Source: Rhodoferax ferrireducens T118 (lineage in GTDB: Bacteria; Pseudomonadota; Gammaproteobacteria; Burkholderiales; Burkholderiaceae_C). From it: 64,000 nucleotides of DNA. The notes under the pieces were generated by a model. That model was given only the letters and a program-made list of their open reading frames with translations, searched no databases and was not told the DNA's origin. Positions 48,126-59,361 of this stretch are shown here, one piece after another; within the stretch, counting starts at the first letter, position 1; the number at the start of each line of letters is the position of its first letter. The position numbers and the translations under genes are program-made. The stretch spans positions 2,108,001-2,172,000 of the forward strand of contig NC_007908.1 of NCBI RefSeq assembly GCF_000013605.1, read 5' to 3'.

Positions 48126-48920
48126 TTGACAACCATTCATGCCACGGCGATTGTCGATTCCCAGGCCCAGCTGGACAGCTCGGTGACCGTTGGCCCCTAC
48201 AGCCTGATTGGCCCCAACGTCAAGGTGGGGGCGGGGACCACCATTGGTCCGCATTGCGTGATTGAAGGACACACCACGATCGGACGCGACAACCGCATTT
48301 TCCAATTCAGCTCTTTGGGTGCTATTCCGCAAGACAAGAAGTACGCCGGAGAACCCTGTGAACTGGTCATTGGCGACCGCAACACCATTCGCGAGTTCTG
48401 CACCTTCAACATTGGCTCGCCAGGGGATCTGGGTGTAACCCGCGTCGGCGATGACAACTGGCTGATGGCCTATGTGCACCTTGCGCACGATTGCGTCGTC
48501 GGCAACAAGACCATATTTGCCAACAATTCCCAGTTGGCGGGCCACGTCCATGTGGGAGACTGGGCGATTCTGGGCGGCTTCACCGTGGTGCATCAGTTTG
48601 TGAAGATTGGCGCCCACAGCATGACGGCCCTGTGCACGGTGTTGTTGGCCGATTTGCCGCCGTTCGTCATGTGTCAGGGCCAGCCGGCGCAGGCCCGCTC
48701 CATGAACTATGAAGGACTGCGCCGTCGTGGTTTTTCGCCAGAGCGTATTGCTGTCGTCAAAGCCATGCACAAAGCCCTGTATCGCGAGAGTCTGACGCTA
48801 CAGCTGGCGCGTGAGCGCATTGCGGATTTGGTGAAAAATAGCCCTGAGTCCCTGCCAGATGTGGAGATGATGCTCTTATTTTTGGAGCAAACGTCGCCCC
48901 AGCGTGGCATTGTGCGCTGA
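48126..48920 (+). CDS. lpxA: UDP-N-acetylglucosamine O-acyltransferase
   Basis: 264 aa, first step of lipid A synthesis. Hexapeptide beta-helix ([20 protein letters not shown]...), [10 protein letters not shown] with the catalytic His, and [14 protein letters not shown] start 48126 with GAAGG 7 nt upstream. The last ~27 codons overlap a 50-bp element copy. Confidence 0.95.
   Translation: MTTIHATAIVDSQAQLDSSVTVGPYSLIGPNVKVGAGTTIGPHCVIEGHTTIGRDNRIFQFSSLGAIPQDKKYAGEPCELVIGDRNTIREFCTFNIGSPGDLGVTRVGDDNWLMAYVHLAHDCVVGNKTIFANNSQLAGHVHVGDWAILGGFTVVHQFVKIGAHSMTALCTVLLADLPPFVMCQGQPAQARSMNYEGLRRRGFSPERIAVVKAMHKALYRESLTLQLARERIADLVKNSPESLPDVEMMLLFLEQTSPQRGIVR
48840..48889 (+). repeat. 50-bp dispersed element inside the 3' end of lpxA
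   Basis: AGCCCTGAGTCC at the left and ATGCTCTTATTTTTGGAGCA at the right, with GCT and the T-run at the same offsets as other copies. It is in frame and encodes the segment ending MMLLFLEQ. Confidence 0.5.
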
Positions 48921-48943
48921 ATCAAAAGCGCGCTGAAGCCTGG

Positions 48944-50113
48944 ATGGCAAATCAAATTAGCCAACATCTCCAGGTGGCGCTGGTGGCCGGCGAAACCTCG
49001 GGTGATCTGCTTGCGGGTTTGCTGCTGGATGGTCTGCGGGAGCAATGGCCACTTATGACCGCAGTCGGCATCGGCGGCCCTCAGATGGCGCGCCGTGGCC
49101 TGGTGGCCTGGTGGGGGCATGACAAACTCTCGGTGCATGGCTTTGGTTGGGAGGTGCTGCGCCGCTACCGCGAGATTGTAGGTATTCGCCGCCAACTCAA
49201 AACCCGGCTGCTGCGGCAGCAGCCCGATGTCTTCATTGGTGTGGATGCGCCCGACTTCAACCTGGATCTGGAGCAAGACCTGAAAGCCCAGGGCATCAAG
49301 ACCGTGCATTTTGTGTCACCGTCCATCTGGGCCTGGCGCCCTGAGCGGGTAGAGAAGATTCGCCGCAGTGTCGACCATGTGTTGTGTATTTTCCCGTTCG
49401 AGCCCGCTCTGCTGGCCCGGCACGGCATCGCCGCGACCTACGTTGGGCACCCATTGGCCAACGTGATTCCGATGGAGCCCGATCGATCGGCTGCGCGTGC
49501 CGCCTTGGGACTGGCCGATGGGGACCAAGTTGTCGCGATCTTGCCCGGCAGTCGTCAATCTGAAATCAATCATCTGGCTTTAAGGTTCTTTCAGGCTGCA
49601 GCCCTTATCAACAAAGCGCATCCAGCTATTAAATTTATAGTTCCTGCCATTCCAGCGTTGAGGGCAGGCATTGAGCACGCCGCCCGTGCCAGCGGCATGC
49701 AGGCGCATCTGCAAATCATTGCGGGCCAGTCGCACACGGTGCTGGCGGCTTGTGATGTCACCTTGATCGCCAGTGGCACTGCCACGCTGGAAGCGGCCCT
49801 GTTCAAGCGTCCGATGGTGATCGCCTACCGCATGGGTTGGCTCTCCTGGCAGATCATGCGGCGCAAACAGTTGCAGCCCTGGGTCGGTTTGCCCAATATT
49901 TTGTGCCAGGATTTTGTCGTGCCCGAATTGCTGCAAGACGCTGCCACAGCACAAGCGCTGGCTGACGCGGTGTTGCTCTGGATCGATGCCAAGGCATCGC
50001 ATCCTGCGAAAATAGCGGCTCTGCAACAAAAATTCACCGCCCTGCACACAGAGTTGCAGCGCGACACTCCTCGATTGGCCGCCCATGCGATCCAGCAAGT
50101 CCTCCAAGGCTGA
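48944..50113 (+). CDS. lpxB: Lipid-A-disaccharide synthase
   Basis: 389 aa GT19 glycosyltransferase joining two acylated glucosamines. [52 protein letters not shown] and [13 protein letters not shown] are family motifs. A 50-bp repeat copy lies in the middle, in frame, and encodes the conserved segment [17 protein letters not shown]. Confidence 0.95.
   Translation: MANQISQHLQVALVAGETSGDLLAGLLLDGLREQWPLMTAVGIGGPQMARRGLVAWWGHDKLSVHGFGWEVLRRYREIVGIRRQLKTRLLRQQPDVFIGVDAPDFNLDLEQDLKAQGIKTVHFVSPSIWAWRPERVEKIRRSVDHVLCIFPFEPALLARHGIAATYVGHPLANVIPMEPDRSAARAALGLADGDQVVAILPGSRQSEINHLALRFFQAAALINKAHPAIKFIVPAIPALRAGIEHAARASGMQAHLQIIAGQSHTVLAACDVTLIASGTATLEAALFKRPMVIAYRMGWLSWQIMRRKQLQPWVGLPNILCQDFVVPELLQDAATAQALADAVLLWIDAKASHPAKIAALQQKFTALHTELQRDTPRLAAHAIQQVLQG
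49593..49642 (+). repeat. 50-bp dispersed element inside lpxB
   Basis: AGGCTGCAGCCC at the left, CAGCTATTAAATTTATAGTT at the right, with an inner GCcCTT/AAGcGC pairing. The protein shows no insertion here relative to the family pattern, but the codons turn AT-rich (ATT AAA TTT ATA GTT). Confidence 0.75.
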
Positions 50114-50744
50114 ACAAGCCGTGCTTCACACGCCATCCATCAAACAGGCATCGCTCCTGTGGGATGTTGCTGGATTGGTCGCCGGGGTGGACGAGGCCGG
50201 GCGCGGCCCGCTGGCGGGCCCCGTGGTGGCCGCCGCCGTGATCCTGGACGACCTGCAGCCGATCAAAGGTTTGGCGGATTCCAAGATACTCAGCGCGCGG
50301 CGTCGCGAGCAGTTGTTTGACGAGATTCGTGCCAAAGCTCTGTGCTGCTGCATTGCCCAGGCCAGCGTGGAGGAAATTGAGCGACTCAACATTCTGCAAG
50401 CCACGCTGCTCGCGATGCGCCGGGCGGTTGAGGGTCTGCGGCTTAAGCCCGCACTGGTGCTGGTGGATGGCAACCGGCTGCCGGTGTTGACCATGCGGGC
50501 TGAAGCCATTGTCAAAGGCGACGCACTGGTCGCTGCCATATCGGCCGCCTCGATTCTGGCCAAGGTCCACCGCGACCGCTGGTGCGCCGAGGTGGATGTG
50601 CAGTACCCGCAATATGGTTTTGCACGGCACAAAGGCTATGGCACGGTGCAGCACCTGGCGGCCTTGACAAAGCATGGGGCTTGCCCGCAGCACCGCAAAA
50701 CCTTTGGCCCGGTGGCTGAGGTGTTGCGAGAGGCGCTGCCATGA
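50085..50744 (+). CDS. rnhB: Ribonuclease HII
   Basis: 219 aa, cuts RNA in RNA-DNA hybrids. [17 protein letters not shown] (Asp, Glu), [12 protein letters not shown] (Asp) and [14 protein letters not shown] are the conserved sites. ATG 50085 overlaps lpxB by 29 bp; GTG 50121 would remove the overlap and is possible. Confidence 0.94.
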   Translation: MRSSKSSKAEQAVLHTPSIKQASLLWDVAGLVAGVDEAGRGPLAGPVVAAAVILDDLQPIKGLADSKILSARRREQLFDEIRAKALCCCIAQASVEEIERLNILQATLLAMRRAVEGLRLKPALVLVDGNRLPVLTMRAEAIVKGDALVAAISAASILAKVHRDRWCAEVDVQYPQYGFARHKGYGTVQHLAALTKHGACPQHRKTFGPVAEVLREALP

Positions 50745-51535
50745 GTGCGCCAGAGGTTCAGCACATCACGTCGCGCGACAACGCTTTTCTCAAAGACCTG
50801 CGTCGCCTGGCGCAAGATAACACCGGCTATCGGAAACAGGGCCGGTTCTGGGCCGAGGGTGAGCACCTGGGTGCTGCCGCACTGGCCCGTCATGTGACGC
50901 CCGCCATCGGTGTTTTTTCAGAGTCATTTTGGCCTCTAGCCCCCGCGAAATATGCGCAGGCAGCTATAAAAAGTATAGTTATCCCGGATTCCTTGTTCGC
51001 GGCGATCAGTGGCCTTGAGTCACCCGCCCAGATGGGCTTTGTCTTTGATTTGCCGCTGGTGGCGGCTTTGCAGCCGGTCATGGCGTCGGTTATTCTGGAC
51101 CGGGTGCAAGACGCAGGCAATGTCGGATCGATTCTGCGCAGTGCCTCAGCCTTCGGCTTCAAACAAGTCATCGCCTTGAAAGGTACGGCTGCGCTGTGGA
51201 GCCCCAAAGTGCTGCGCGCCGGTATGGGCGCGCATTGGGGTTTGCAATTGATCGAAGGCGTGGCGCTGGCTGATCTGGCGCTACTGGCCGTGCCGATCGT
51301 GGTGACCAGCTCGCATCGGGGCTCCTATTTGCATCAGGCGATCGCCAATCAGGCGCTGCCGATGCCCTGCGCCTGGGCGCTGGGGCACGAAGGGCAGGGC
51401 GTCAGCGCCGAGTTGGAGGCGCTGGCCCGCTTGCATGTGCGTATTGCCCAGCCCGGCGGTGAAGAGTCTCTTAACGTCGCTGCCGCCGCTGCCATTTGCC
51501 TGCATGCCAGTGCGGCAACCTCCTTGGTGGGGTGA
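50741..51535 (+). CDS. TrmH/SpoU-family RNA 2'-O-methyltransferase
   Basis: 264 aa. SPOUT motifs are [21 protein letters not shown] (motif 1, Asn and Arg), [12 protein letters not shown] (motif 2) and [20 protein letters not shown] (motif 3). The N-terminal ~100 residues form the RNA-binding domain, inside which a 50-bp element encodes [19 protein letters not shown] in frame. It overlaps the rnhB stop by ATGA. The target nucleotide is unknown. Confidence 0.9.
   Translation: MSAPEVQHITSRDNAFLKDLRRLAQDNTGYRKQGRFWAEGEHLGAAALARHVTPAIGVFSESFWPLAPAKYAQAAIKSIVIPDSLFAAISGLESPAQMGFVFDLPLVAALQPVMASVILDRVQDAGNVGSILRSASAFGFKQVIALKGTAALWSPKVLRAGMGAHWGLQLIEGVALADLALLAVPIVVTSSHRGSYLHQAIANQALPMPCAWALGHEGQGVSAELEALARLHVRIAQPGGEESLNVAAAAAICLHASAATSLVG
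50931..50980 (+). repeat. 50-bp dispersed element inside the SpoU-type methyltransferase gene
   Basis: GGCCTCTAGCCCC at the left and CAGCTATAAAAAGTATAGTT at the right, with centre CGC/GCG and GCC/GGC pairings. In frame. Confidence 0.85.
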
Positions 51536-51687
51536 TCGCTGCCTGACGGCCCCTCGGTTATACTTGGAGGCCTCATCGCACCCTGTACGCCTAGCGCCTT
51601 CTCAAGCCAATTCTCCCGACAATGCAAGCCAAGAGTTCAATCTTGAGCGGGCGTGGGCGTACCCGAAAACCCCTTCCGGAGAACCCA

Positions 51688-52875
51688 GTGCTTTTGTCTT
51701 TACAGGGAAATGTTCCCCCCGCCATCTTGGCGCTCGCAGACGGCACAGTCTATGTTGGTCATTCCATTGGAGCCGCCGGCTCCACCGTCGGCGAGGTGGT
51801 GTTCAACACCGCCATGACCGGCTACCAGGAAATCCTCACAGACCCGAGCTACTGCCAGCAAATCGTTACCCTCACGTATCCGCACATAGGCAACTACGGC
51901 GTCAATTTTGACGATGTTGAGGCCGATAAAGTGCATGTGGCCGGTCTGGTCATCAAGGACTTGCCGCTGCTGGCATCCAATTTCCGTCAAACCATGTCCC
52001 TGGGTGACTACCTGGTGCGCGAAGGCACGGTGGCGATTGCCAACATCGATACCCGCAAGCTGACGCGCCAGTTGCGCAGCCAGGGTGCGCAAAACGGCTG
52101 CATCATGGCCTTGGCGCAGGGCGAGGCGGTGACCCAGAGCCTGATCGACAAGGCCATTGCGCTGGCGCAGGCGGCGCCTGCCATGGCCGGACTGGATCTG
52201 GCCCGGGTGGTCACGGTCAAAGAGCCCTATGCATGGACCCAGACCGAGTGGCGCTTGTCCCAGCCAGTCCTCGGCGGCAAGCCCGGTTATGGAGAACTCA
52301 CAAAGCCGAAGTTTCATGTCGTGGCGTACGACTTTGGCATTAAAAAGAACATTTTGCGCATGTTGGCCGAGCGTGGTTGCAGGGTGACCGTGGTGCCAGC
52401 GCAGACCCCTGCGTTTGATGCGCTCAAGTACCAGCCCGATGGCATCTTCTTGAGCAACGGGCCCGGCGACCCGCAGCCGTGCGACTACGCCATTGCCGCC
52501 GTTGCCGAGTTGATCGAGTCCGGCATTCCGACCTTTGGCATTTGCCTGGGGCATCAAATCATGGCGCTGGCCAGTGGTGCCAGGACCTTCAAAATGAAGT
52601 TTGGCCACCACGGGGCCAACCATCCGGTCAAAGACCTTGATAGCGGGCGCGTCAGCATCACCAGTCAAAACCACGGTTTTGCGGTGGATGAAAACATGTT
52701 GCCGACTCATTTGCGTGCCACCCATATCAGCCTGTTCGACGGCACGCTGCAGGGGCTGGAGCGCACCGACAAACCGGCGTTTTGTTTCCAAGGCCACCCG
52801 GAGGCCTCGCCGGGGCCGCACGATATCGGCTACCTGTTTGACCGTTTCCTGCTGGCGATGGAGCACAGGGCATGA
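51688..52875 (+). CDS. carA: Carbamoyl-phosphate synthase small subunit
   Basis: 395 aa from GTG 51688, with CCGGAG 6-7 nt upstream; the ATG at 51622 adds a non-homologous leader. The N-terminal CPSase domain ([19 protein letters not shown]) and class I glutaminase domain ([27 protein letters not shown] with Cys near 286, [13 protein letters not shown] with His and Glu) are complete. It supplies ammonia to CarB for pyrimidines and arginine. Confidence 0.96.
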   Translation: MLLSLQGNVPPAILALADGTVYVGHSIGAAGSTVGEVVFNTAMTGYQEILTDPSYCQQIVTLTYPHIGNYGVNFDDVEADKVHVAGLVIKDLPLLASNFRQTMSLGDYLVREGTVAIANIDTRKLTRQLRSQGAQNGCIMALAQGEAVTQSLIDKAIALAQAAPAMAGLDLARVVTVKEPYAWTQTEWRLSQPVLGGKPGYGELTKPKFHVVAYDFGIKKNILRMLAERGCRVTVVPAQTPAFDALKYQPDGIFLSNGPGDPQPCDYAIAAVAELIESGIPTFGICLGHQIMALASGARTFKMKFGHHGANHPVKDLDSGRVSITSQNHGFAVDENMLPTHLRATHISLFDGTLQGLERTDKPAFCFQGHPEASPGPHDIGYLFDRFLLAMEHRA

Positions 52876-53552
52876 GTTTTTACGGCGTCACCGACCTGTG
52901 GACTTATGTTGTCGGTGCTTTCGGCATCATTTTGCTGCCTGGGCCCAACTCGCTGTATGTGCTGTCCGTGGCCACCGTGCGCGGTGTCCGTGCCGGCTAT
53001 CAAGGCGCGTTTGGGGTGTTTGTGGGCGACACTATTTTGCTGCTGTGTACCGCTTTGGGCGCGGCCAGCCTGCTGCGCACGCATCCGGCCGTGTTCATGG
53101 TGGTCAAGTACGCCGGTGCGGCGTATCTGTTTTGGGTCGGGTTGAATTTGCTGCGTGGCGCCATCGCTGGCTTGCGCGCGCGTGCGGATGTTCTGCCGTC
53201 GACGGCGGCGGCGCCTGCTCCCAAACCGGCAGCGGCGGCTGCGCACTTGCAGCGGCCATTTCGCCGGGCGCTGCTGATCAGCTTGCTCAACCCAAAGGCG
53301 ATCTTGTTTTTGCTGTCGTTCTTTGTGCAGTTCATTGACCCTGCCTACGCCCAGCCTGAAGTGCCGTTTTTGATTTTGAGCGCCATTTTGATGAGCTTCA
53401 GTGCCGCCTACCTGACGGCGCTGATTTTTGCGGGTGCCCGGCTGGCGCAAGCCTTCAGCCAGCGCAAGCGGCTCTCAAGCGGGCTCTCCAGCCTGGTGGG
53501 TGGTTTGTTTGTCTGGTTTGGGGCCAAACTGGCCACAGCCAGCCTGAACTGA
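52872..53552 (+). CDS. LysE/RhtB-family amino-acid exporter
   Basis: 226 aa, about six membrane helices. [21 protein letters not shown] is the RhtB/LysE signature, and [20 protein letters not shown] is the second conserved segment. It probably exports an amino acid such as leucine, threonine or homoserine lactone; the specificity is unknown. Its ATG overlaps the carA stop by 4 bp, so it is translationally coupled to carA, while carB starts 86 bp later. Confidence 0.92.
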   Translation: MSFYGVTDLWTYVVGAFGIILLPGPNSLYVLSVATVRGVRAGYQGAFGVFVGDTILLLCTALGAASLLRTHPAVFMVVKYAGAAYLFWVGLNLLRGAIAGLRARADVLPSTAAAPAPKPAAAAAHLQRPFRRALLISLLNPKAILFLLSFFVQFIDPAYAQPEVPFLILSAILMSFSAAYLTALIFAGARLAQAFSQRKRLSSGLSSLVGGLFVWFGAKLATASLN

Positions 53553-53638
53553 TTCAGTTTGATACACCATTTTTGAGTTTATGAATTTGCAGATGCAGCC
53601 TCAAGGTTGCACCTGACAACGAGAGAGCAGTCAACAAT

Positions 53639-56600
53639 ATGCCAAAACGTACCGACATCAAAAGCATCCTCATCATTGGCGCCGGCCCGATCATCATCGG
53701 CCAGGCTTGCGAGTTTGACTACTCTGGTGTGCAGGCCTGCAAGGCGTTGCGCGAAGAAGGCTTCAAAGTCATTCTGATCAACAGCAACCCGGCCACCATC
53801 ATGACCGACCCGGCCACGGCGGACGTCACCTACATCGAGCCGATCACCTGGCAGACGGTTGAAAAAATCATCGCCAAGGAGCGTCCCGATGCGATCCTGC
53901 CGACCATGGGCGGTCAGACCGCGCTGAACTGTGCGCTCGACCTGTGGCACCACGGCGTGCTGGAAAAGTACAACGTCGAATTGATTGGCGCCAAGCCCGA
54001 GGCCATCGACAAGGCCGAAGATCGCCTGAAGTTCAAGGACGCCATGACCAAAATTGGTCTGGGTTCGGCCCGCTCCGGCATTGCCCACAGCATGGAAGAA
54101 GCCTGGGGCGTGCAAAAGACGGTGGGTTTCCCGACCGTGATCCGGCCCAGTTTCACGCTGGGCGGCACTGGTGGCGGCATTGCCTACAACTCGGAAGAAT
54201 TCGAAGTCATCTGCAAGCGCGGTCTGGAGGCGTCGCCGACCAATGAGCTGCTGATTGAAGAATCGCTGCTCGGCTGGAAAGAGTACGAGATGGAGGTGGT
54301 GCGCGACCAGGCTGACAACTGCATCATCATTTGTTCCATTGAAAACCTGGATCCGATGGGTGTGCACACGGGCGACTCGATCACGGTCGCGCCGGCGCAG
54401 ACGCTGAGCGACAAGGAGTACCAGATTCTGCGCAACGCCAGTCTGGCCGTGCTGCGCGAAATCGGCGTCGATACCGGTGGCTCCAACGTGCAGTTTTCCA
54501 TCAACCCCGAAGATGGGCGCATGGTGGTGATCGAGATGAATCCGCGCGTCAGCCGCTCCTCGGCGCTGGCTTCCAAGGCTACTGGTTTTCCGATTGCCAA
54601 GATCGCCGCCAAACTCGCAGTCGGTTACACGCTGGACGAATTGCGCAATGACATCACGGGCGGGGCCACACCCGCCAGCTTTGAGCCGAGCATTGACTAC
54701 GTGGTGACGAAGATTCCGCGTTTCGCGTTCGAAAAATTCCCGGCGGCCGACAGCCGCCTGACGACGCAGATGAAATCGGTCGGTGAAGTGATGGCGATGG
54801 GGCGCACCTTTCAGGAGTCGTTCCAGAAAGCCCTGCGTGGCCTCGAAGTTGGCGTCGATGGCATGAATGAGAAAACGCAGGACCGTGAAGTACTGGAAAA
54901 AGAGTTGGGCGAGCCCGGCCCCGAGCGTATCTGGTACGTGGGCGACGCGTTTGCCGCCGGCTGGAGCGTGGACGAGGTGTTTGAGCTGACCAAAATTGAC
55001 CGTTGGTTTCTGGTGCAGATTGAGCAGATCGTCAAGATTGAGCTGGAGATTGAGCGCTTGCCCGCGCCGGAACAGGGCTCCGCGCTGGATGCGATGGACG
55101 GCGCGACCTTGCGCGCTTTGAAGCAAAAAGGATTTTCCGATCGGCGCCTGGCCAAGCAGTTCAAGACCACCGACACGGCTGTGCGTGAGAAGCGCCACGC
55201 CCTGGGTGTGCGCCCGGTCTATAAGCGTGTTGACACCTGCGCGGCCGAGTTCGCCACCAACACGGCGTATCTGTACTCGACCTATGAGTCGTCCAGCCCG
55301 TTCGACACCGGTAGCGAGTGCGAGGCCGATCCCACGGACCGGAAAAAAATCATGGTGCTCGGCGGTGGCCCGAACCGCATTGGCCAGGGCATTGAGTTTG
55401 ACTACTGCTGTGTGCATGCGGCGCTGGCGATGCGCGAGGACGGCTATGAGACCATCATGGTCAACTGCAACCCCGAGACTGTGTCGACCGACTACGACAC
55501 CTCGGATCGTCTCTATTTCGAGCCGGTCACGCTGGAAGACGTGCTTGAAATTGTGGACAAGGAAAAGCCCTATGGCGTGATCGTGCAGTACGGGGGCCAG
55601 ACACCACTCAAACTGGCGTTGGCGCTGGAAGCCAACGGCGTGCCCATCATCGGCACCTCGCCTGACATGATTGACGCCGCCGAAGACCGTGAGCGCTTTC
55701 AGAAGTTGCTGCATCAACTCGGGCTTCGTCAACCTGCCAACGCGACTGCCCGCACCGAGCCCGAGGCGCTTGAAAAAGCGGCCGCGCTGGGCTACCCGCT
55801 GGTGGTGCGACCGAGCTATGTGCTGGGTGGCCGGGCCATGGAAATTGTGCATGAGCAGCGCGACCTGGAGCGCTACATGCGCGAGGCGGTCAAGGTCAGC
55901 CACGATTCGCCGGTGCTGCTGGACCGTTTCTTGAATGACGCCATTGAGTGCGATGTGGACTGTGTGCGCGACGCGCAGGGGCAGACCTTCATCGGCGGCG
56001 TCATGGAACACATTGAACAGGCGGGCGTGCACAGTGGCGACTCGGCCTGCTCGCTGCCGCCCTACAGCTTGTGTGCCGAAACAGTGACAGAGATCAGGCG
56101 GCAAACGGCGGCCATGGCCGAGGCCTTGAACGTGGTCGGCTTGATGAACGTGCAGTTCGCCATTCAGACCCTGGAGGGCGCTGACGTTATTTTTGTGCTG
56201 GAAGTCAATCCAAGAGCGTCCCGCACCGTGCCCTTTGTGTCCAAAGCCACCGGTGTTCAGTTGGCCAAGGTGGCGGCCCGCTGCATGGTCGGTCAGTCGC
56301 TCGCCTCTCAGGGCATCGGGACGGAAGTGACGCCACCCTATTTCAGCGTGAAAGAAGCGGTGTTCCCCTTTGTCAAATTTCCCGGCGTTGATACCATTCT
56401 TGGCCCCGAGATGAAGTCCACTGGCGAGGTGATGGGCGTGGGCAAGACTTTTGGCGAGGCCTTTGTGAAGTCTCAAATCGGGGCCGGCACCAAATTGCCA
56501 CGGCCGCGCACCCCCTCGGGCGAGCCTGCGGGCAAGGTGTTCATCTCGGTCAAAAACAACGACAAACCCCGTGTCATTGAGGTCGCGCGTGATCTGGTGG

Positions 56601-56935
56601 AACTGGGGTTCACGCTGCTGGCAACCAAGGGAACGGCCTTGGCCATCAACGCGGCCGGTGTGAGCTGTGCCACGGTTAACAAGGTGACCGAAGGGCGCCC
56701 CAACATTGTGGACATGATCAAGAACCAGGAAATTGCGCTGGTCATCAATACAGTGGAAGAGCGGCGCAATGCGATCGCGGACTCGCGTCATATTCGCACC
56801 TCGGCTTTGTTCGGGCGGGTAACCACCTTCACGACCATTGCCGGCGCCGAGGCGGCCGTGCAGGGAATGCGCTACATGGACGACCTGAGTGTTATTTCGA
56901 TCCAGGAAATGCATGCCCAGTTGGCGGGTGCTTGA
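53639..56935 (+). CDS. carB: Carbamoyl-phosphate synthase large subunit
   Basis: 1098 aa. Two tandem ATP-grasp halves (about 1-400 and 555-935; [20 protein letters not shown] starts the second), an oligomerisation domain (400-550), and an MGS-like allosteric domain (935-1098, [15 protein letters not shown]). Makes carbamoyl phosphate from bicarbonate, ATP and ammonia supplied by CarA. Confidence 0.97.
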   Translation: MPKRTDIKSILIIGAGPIIIGQACEFDYSGVQACKALREEGFKVILINSNPATIMTDPATADVTYIEPITWQTVEKIIAKERPDAILPTMGGQTALNCALDLWHHGVLEKYNVELIGAKPEAIDKAEDRLKFKDAMTKIGLGSARSGIAHSMEEAWGVQKTVGFPTVIRPSFTLGGTGGGIAYNSEEFEVICKRGLEASPTNELLIEESLLGWKEYEMEVVRDQADNCIIICSIENLDPMGVHTGDSITVAPAQTLSDKEYQILRNASLAVLREIGVDTGGSNVQFSINPEDGRMVVIEMNPRVSRSSALASKATGFPIAKIAAKLAVGYTLDELRNDITGGATPASFEPSIDYVVTKIPRFAFEKFPAADSRLTTQMKSVGEVMAMGRTFQESFQKALRGLEVGVDGMNEKTQDREVLEKELGEPGPERIWYVGDAFAAGWSVDEVFELTKIDRWFLVQIEQIVKIELEIERLPAPEQGSALDAMDGATLRALKQKGFSDRRLAKQFKTTDTAVREKRHALGVRPVYKRVDTCAAEFATNTAYLYSTYESSSPFDTGSECEADPTDRKKIMVLGGGPNRIGQGIEFDYCCVHAALAMREDGYETIMVNCNPETVSTDYDTSDRLYFEPVTLEDVLEIVDKEKPYGVIVQYGGQTPLKLALALEANGVPIIGTSPDMIDAAEDRERFQKLLHQLGLRQPANATARTEPEALEKAAALGYPLVVRPSYVLGGRAMEIVHEQRDLERYMREAVKVSHDSPVLLDRFLNDAIECDVDCVRDAQGQTFIGGVMEHIEQAGVHSGDSACSLPPYSLCAETVTEIRRQTAAMAEALNVVGLMNVQFAIQTLEGADVIFVLEVNPRASRTVPFVSKATGVQLAKVAARCMVGQSLASQGIGTEVTPPYFSVKEAVFPFVKFPGVDTILGPEMKSTGEVMGVGKTFGEAFVKSQIGAGTKLPRPRTPSGEPAGKVFISVKNNDKPRVIEVARDLVELGFTLLATKGTALAINAAGVSCATVNKVTEGRPNIVDMIKNQEIALVINTVEERRNAIADSRHIRTSALFGRVTTFTTIAGAEAAVQGMRYMDDLSVISIQEMHAQLAGA

Positions 56936-56960
56936 TGCGACCTGACAATCACTGCATAAT
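56932..56960 (+). promoter_or_regulatory. Promoter of greA (overlaps the carB stop)
   Basis: TTGATG (56932-56937) and CATAAT (56955-56960) with exact 17-bp spacing give a sigma-70-type promoter. The -35 spans the carB TGA. Start near 56967 would leave a leader of about 154 nt before greA, with an intrinsic terminator inside it. Confidence 0.65.
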
Positions 56961-57057
56961 CTAACCCATTGGGGGCGCAGCTTGCCAGTTTCGCGTGACT
57001 TCCGTCTGTTGCGCAAACTTCCAGAAATACGGTTGCCCCTCGAACTCTTAGTCCATG

Positions 57058-57092
57058 CCGCCGAACGGTAACGCTCGGCGGTTTTATTTTTA
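57058..57092 (+). terminator. Intrinsic terminator in the carB-greA gap (greA leader)
   Basis: Stem CCGCCGA/TCGGCGG, 10-nt loop, then TTTTATTTTTAT. It ends the carB transcript and would also attenuate transcription from the greA promoter upstream. Confidence 0.85.
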
Positions 57093-57120
57093 TATCCCAT
57101 TCCCTTTAACGGAGCAGCAC

Positions 57121-57597
57121 GTGGCTACCCTTCCTATTACCAAACGCGGCGCTGAAAAGCTCAAAGCCGAGTTGCACAAGCTGAAAACGGTTGATCGCCC
57201 CTGGGTCATCAACGCCATCGCCGAGGCGCGCGCCCAGGGTGACCTGAGCGAAAACGCCGAGTACGAGGTCGCCAAAGACAAGCAGGGCTTTATCGAAGGA
57301 CGCATTCAGGAGATTGAAGGCAAGCTCTCGGTCTGCCAGGTCATTGACCCCGTTGAACTGCATGCGGAAGGCCGGGTGGTGTTTGGTGCCACGGTGCAAC
57401 TTGAGGACGAGGCGTCCGGCGCAGCCGTGACTTACCAGATCGTCGGCGAAGATGAAGCCGATATCAAACTGGGCTTGATCAACATTGGCAGCCCGATTGC
57501 CCGGGCGCTGATTGGCAAAGAACAAGGTGACACGGCCGAAGTGCAGGCGCCGGGTGGCATCAAACACTATGAAGTGGTGGCGGTGAGCTACGTCTAA
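57121..57597 (+). CDS. greA: Transcription elongation factor GreA
   Basis: 158 aa from GTG 57121 (ACGGAG 7-8 nt upstream). The ATG at 57055 lies inside the terminator region and is rejected. LPITKRGAEKLKAELHKLKT and the coiled coil with EARAQGDLSENAEYEVAKDK (acidic tip) are GreA. It rescues backtracked RNA polymerase by stimulating cleavage. Confidence 0.96.
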   Translation: MATLPITKRGAEKLKAELHKLKTVDRPWVINAIAEARAQGDLSENAEYEVAKDKQGFIEGRIQEIEGKLSVCQVIDPVELHAEGRVVFGATVQLEDEASGAAVTYQIVGEDEADIKLGLINIGSPIARALIGKEQGDTAEVQAPGGIKHYEVVAVSYV

Positions 57598-57601
57598 GCT
57601 G

Positions 57602-58012
57602 ATGTCACGGTTGCCGTTGTGGGCGGCTGCTCTGTGGTGGGGCAGCCTGAGCACGATCGGATTCCTGGTTGTGCCCCTGCTGTTTGCGACTTTGCCGACC
57701 CCGGCGCTGGCGGGTAATATGGCGGCACGCCTGTTCGCCGCTCAGACCGGGGTGTCCTGTGTGTGTGCTTTGCTGCTGCTCATGAGTTCAAGGAAAAATC
57801 AGGCTCTAGCCCCCGCCCCAATTGAACAAACAGCTATTATTTTTATAGTGGGAGGGATGCTGCTGGCGCTGCTGGCCGAGTTTGCCGTGGCGCCCCGCAT
57901 TGTGGCGCGCGAGAATTTGCGCTTGTGGCACAGCGTGGGCAGCGCGATGTATTTGCTGCAATGGTTGTGCGCTGGGGCGACTTTCTGGAAGTTGACGTCG
58001 CAACGTACTTAG
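57602..58012 (+). CDS. DUF4149-family membrane protein
   Basis: 136 aa with four predicted membrane helices, starting MSRLPLWAAALWWGSLSTIG and containing GFLVVPLLFATLP, AARLFAAQT and the late WHSVGSAMYLLQW of DUF4149 (TMEM205-like). Function unknown. It follows greA by 4 bp. A 50-bp element encodes the loop QALAPAPIEQTAIIFIV in frame, at the edge of the third helix. Confidence 0.8.
   Translation: MSRLPLWAAALWWGSLSTIGFLVVPLLFATLPTPALAGNMAARLFAAQTGVSCVCALLLLMSSRKNQALAPAPIEQTAIIFIVGGMLLALLAEFAVAPRIVARENLRLWHSVGSAMYLLQWLCAGATFWKLTSQRT
57801..57850 (+). repeat. 50-bp dispersed element inside the DUF4149 gene
   Basis: The clearest copy: AGGCTCTAGCCCC at the left and CAGCTATTATTTTTATAGTG at the right. 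In frame, no stop. Confidence 0.9.
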
Positions 58013-58066
58013 AAAGGGCAGGTTTGATGCGTGTGGCTGGGACCTGTCCCGCAAGTTCTCGGAACT

Positions 58067-58540
58067 TCAGGTTTGACTGCGCTTCTTGATGCTGATTTGT
58101 TTCGGTTTGGAACGCTTCACCTGGCCCCCCGAAGTGAGGCGCTGGTTGCCCAGCACACGCAAGGTCTTGACTTCGGGACGCTGGCCGCCGCGTTTGCTGT
58201 ATTTCAGTACTTTGAAGTCGCGTGGGCCGGGCATGCGATCTTCATCAACTGTTTTCTCCCGTTCCGGCATCGGTCGCCAGAGTACCAGCAGCTTGCCGAT
58301 ATGCTGAATCGGTGCGGCGCCCAGTTCGTCGGCCAGGGTCTGAAACATGGCTTCGCGTGTGGCCCGATCGTCCGAGAAGACGCGAATCTTGATCAGCCCG
58401 TGTGCGTTCAAGGCGGCATCGGCTTCTTTTTTAACCGCAGCGGTGAGCCCGTCACCACCCACCATGACGACGGGGTCAAGGTGATGCGCTTCGGAGCGGT
58501 GTTCTTTGCGTTGGGCGGGGGTCAGTTGAATTTGAGACAT
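58067..58540 (-). CDS. yhbY: YhbY-family CRM-domain RNA-binding protein
   Basis: 157 aa from ATG 58540 ([11 protein letters not shown]). The CRM domain occupies the first ~97 residues ([46 protein letters not shown]); YhbY binds pre-50S ribosomes. A basic ~55-residue tail, ending [13 protein letters not shown], is extra compared with E. coli. It is divergent from rlmE, as usual, with 28 bp between them. Confidence 0.92.
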   Translation of the reverse strand: MSQIQLTPAQRKEHRSEAHHLDPVVMVGGDGLTAAVKKEADAALNAHGLIKIRVFSDDRATREAMFQTLADELGAAPIQHIGKLLVLWRPMPEREKTVDEDRMPGPRDFKVLKYSKRGGQRPEVKTLRVLGNQRLTSGGQVKRSKPKQISIKKRSQT

Positions 58541-58568
58541 ATCGATATTATCGGCGAGGAAGGCCAAA

Positions 58569-59243
58569 ATGAAATCCCAAACTAAAAGCAGTAAGGTCAA
58601 TCGGGCCTGGTTAAACGACCACGTCAATGACACCTACGTCAAATTGGCAAAACTCGAAGGTTATCGTGCCCGCGCCGCGTACAAGCTCAAGGAAATCGAT
58701 GAAACGCTGGGTTTGATCAAGCCGGGTCAGCTGGTGGTGGATCTGGGCTCAACCCCCGGCGCGTGGAGCCAGTACGTGCGCCGCAAAATGTCACCCAAAA
58801 CCGCCACCGGCGGCGGCGCGGCGGTCGGGGCGCTCAACGGCACTATCATTGCGCTTGATATCCTGCCGATGGAGCCGGTGGAAGGCGTCGTCTTCCTGCA
58901 GGGGGATTTTCGGGAGTCCGATGTCTTGCTGCAGCTTGAGGCTGAAATGAAGGGGCGCCAAGCCGATCTGGTGCTCTCCGACATGGCCCCCAACTTGTCG
59001 GGCATTGACTCTGCCGACGCTGCCCGCATTGAGAATCTCGTTGAGTTGGCGCTTGAATTCGCCCAGAACCACATGAAGCCGGAGGGCGCGCTGGTGGCAA
59101 AAGTGTTTCATGGCGCTTCCTACGACCCACTGGTCAAACGATTCAAGGAGACCTTTTTGCTGGTCAAGCGGATCAAACCCAAGGCCTCACGTGACAAGTC
59201 GTCAGAAACTTTTCTTGTCGGTCTGGGTTTGAAACCCCATTGA
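58569..59243 (+). CDS. rlmE: 23S rRNA (U2552) 2'-O-methyltransferase
   Basis: 224 aa RrmJ/FtsJ enzyme. The KDKE tetrad is visible: Lys in [10 protein letters not shown], Asp in LSDMAPN, Lys in VAKVFHG, Glu in SSETFLV. SAM loop [13 protein letters not shown] short Gly/Ala insertion ([12 protein letters not shown]) follows the first strand. The normal partner gene ftsH is next downstream. Confidence 0.95.
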   Translation: MKSQTKSSKVNRAWLNDHVNDTYVKLAKLEGYRARAAYKLKEIDETLGLIKPGQLVVDLGSTPGAWSQYVRRKMSPKTATGGGAAVGALNGTIIALDILPMEPVEGVVFLQGDFRESDVLLQLEAEMKGRQADLVLSDMAPNLSGIDSADAARIENLVELALEFAQNHMKPEGALVAKVFHGASYDPLVKRFKETFLLVKRIKPKASRDKSSETFLVGLGLKPH

Positions 59244-59361
59244 ATCCCATGCTTTGTCTGAGGATGAACGGCAGAAAACCATGTCCGGCGCATCTTGAAA
59301 CGCCTAAAATGCAACCCAAGTTATCTCTGTCTTCTTATTTGCTCACCCTTTGGAGCCTCGC

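Noticed and set aside
53579..57100. 1173-codon open frame antisense to carB
   Set aside because: It is a shadow of carB codon bias: His/Gly/Arg-rich translation, no family pattern, no ribosome site. carB on the other strand is complete and canonical.
57055..57120. Upstream ATG start for greA
   Set aside because: It would place the terminator stem inside the coding region and add residues not found in GreA; GTG 57121 has its own ribosome site.
58041..58055. Fragment of the TTGCGGGACAG repeat between the DUF4149 gene and yhbY
   Set aside because: Only about 12 bases of the core (CTTGCGGGACAG, minus strand) match; too short to call. It also forms a small GGGAC/GTCCC hairpin between convergent genes.
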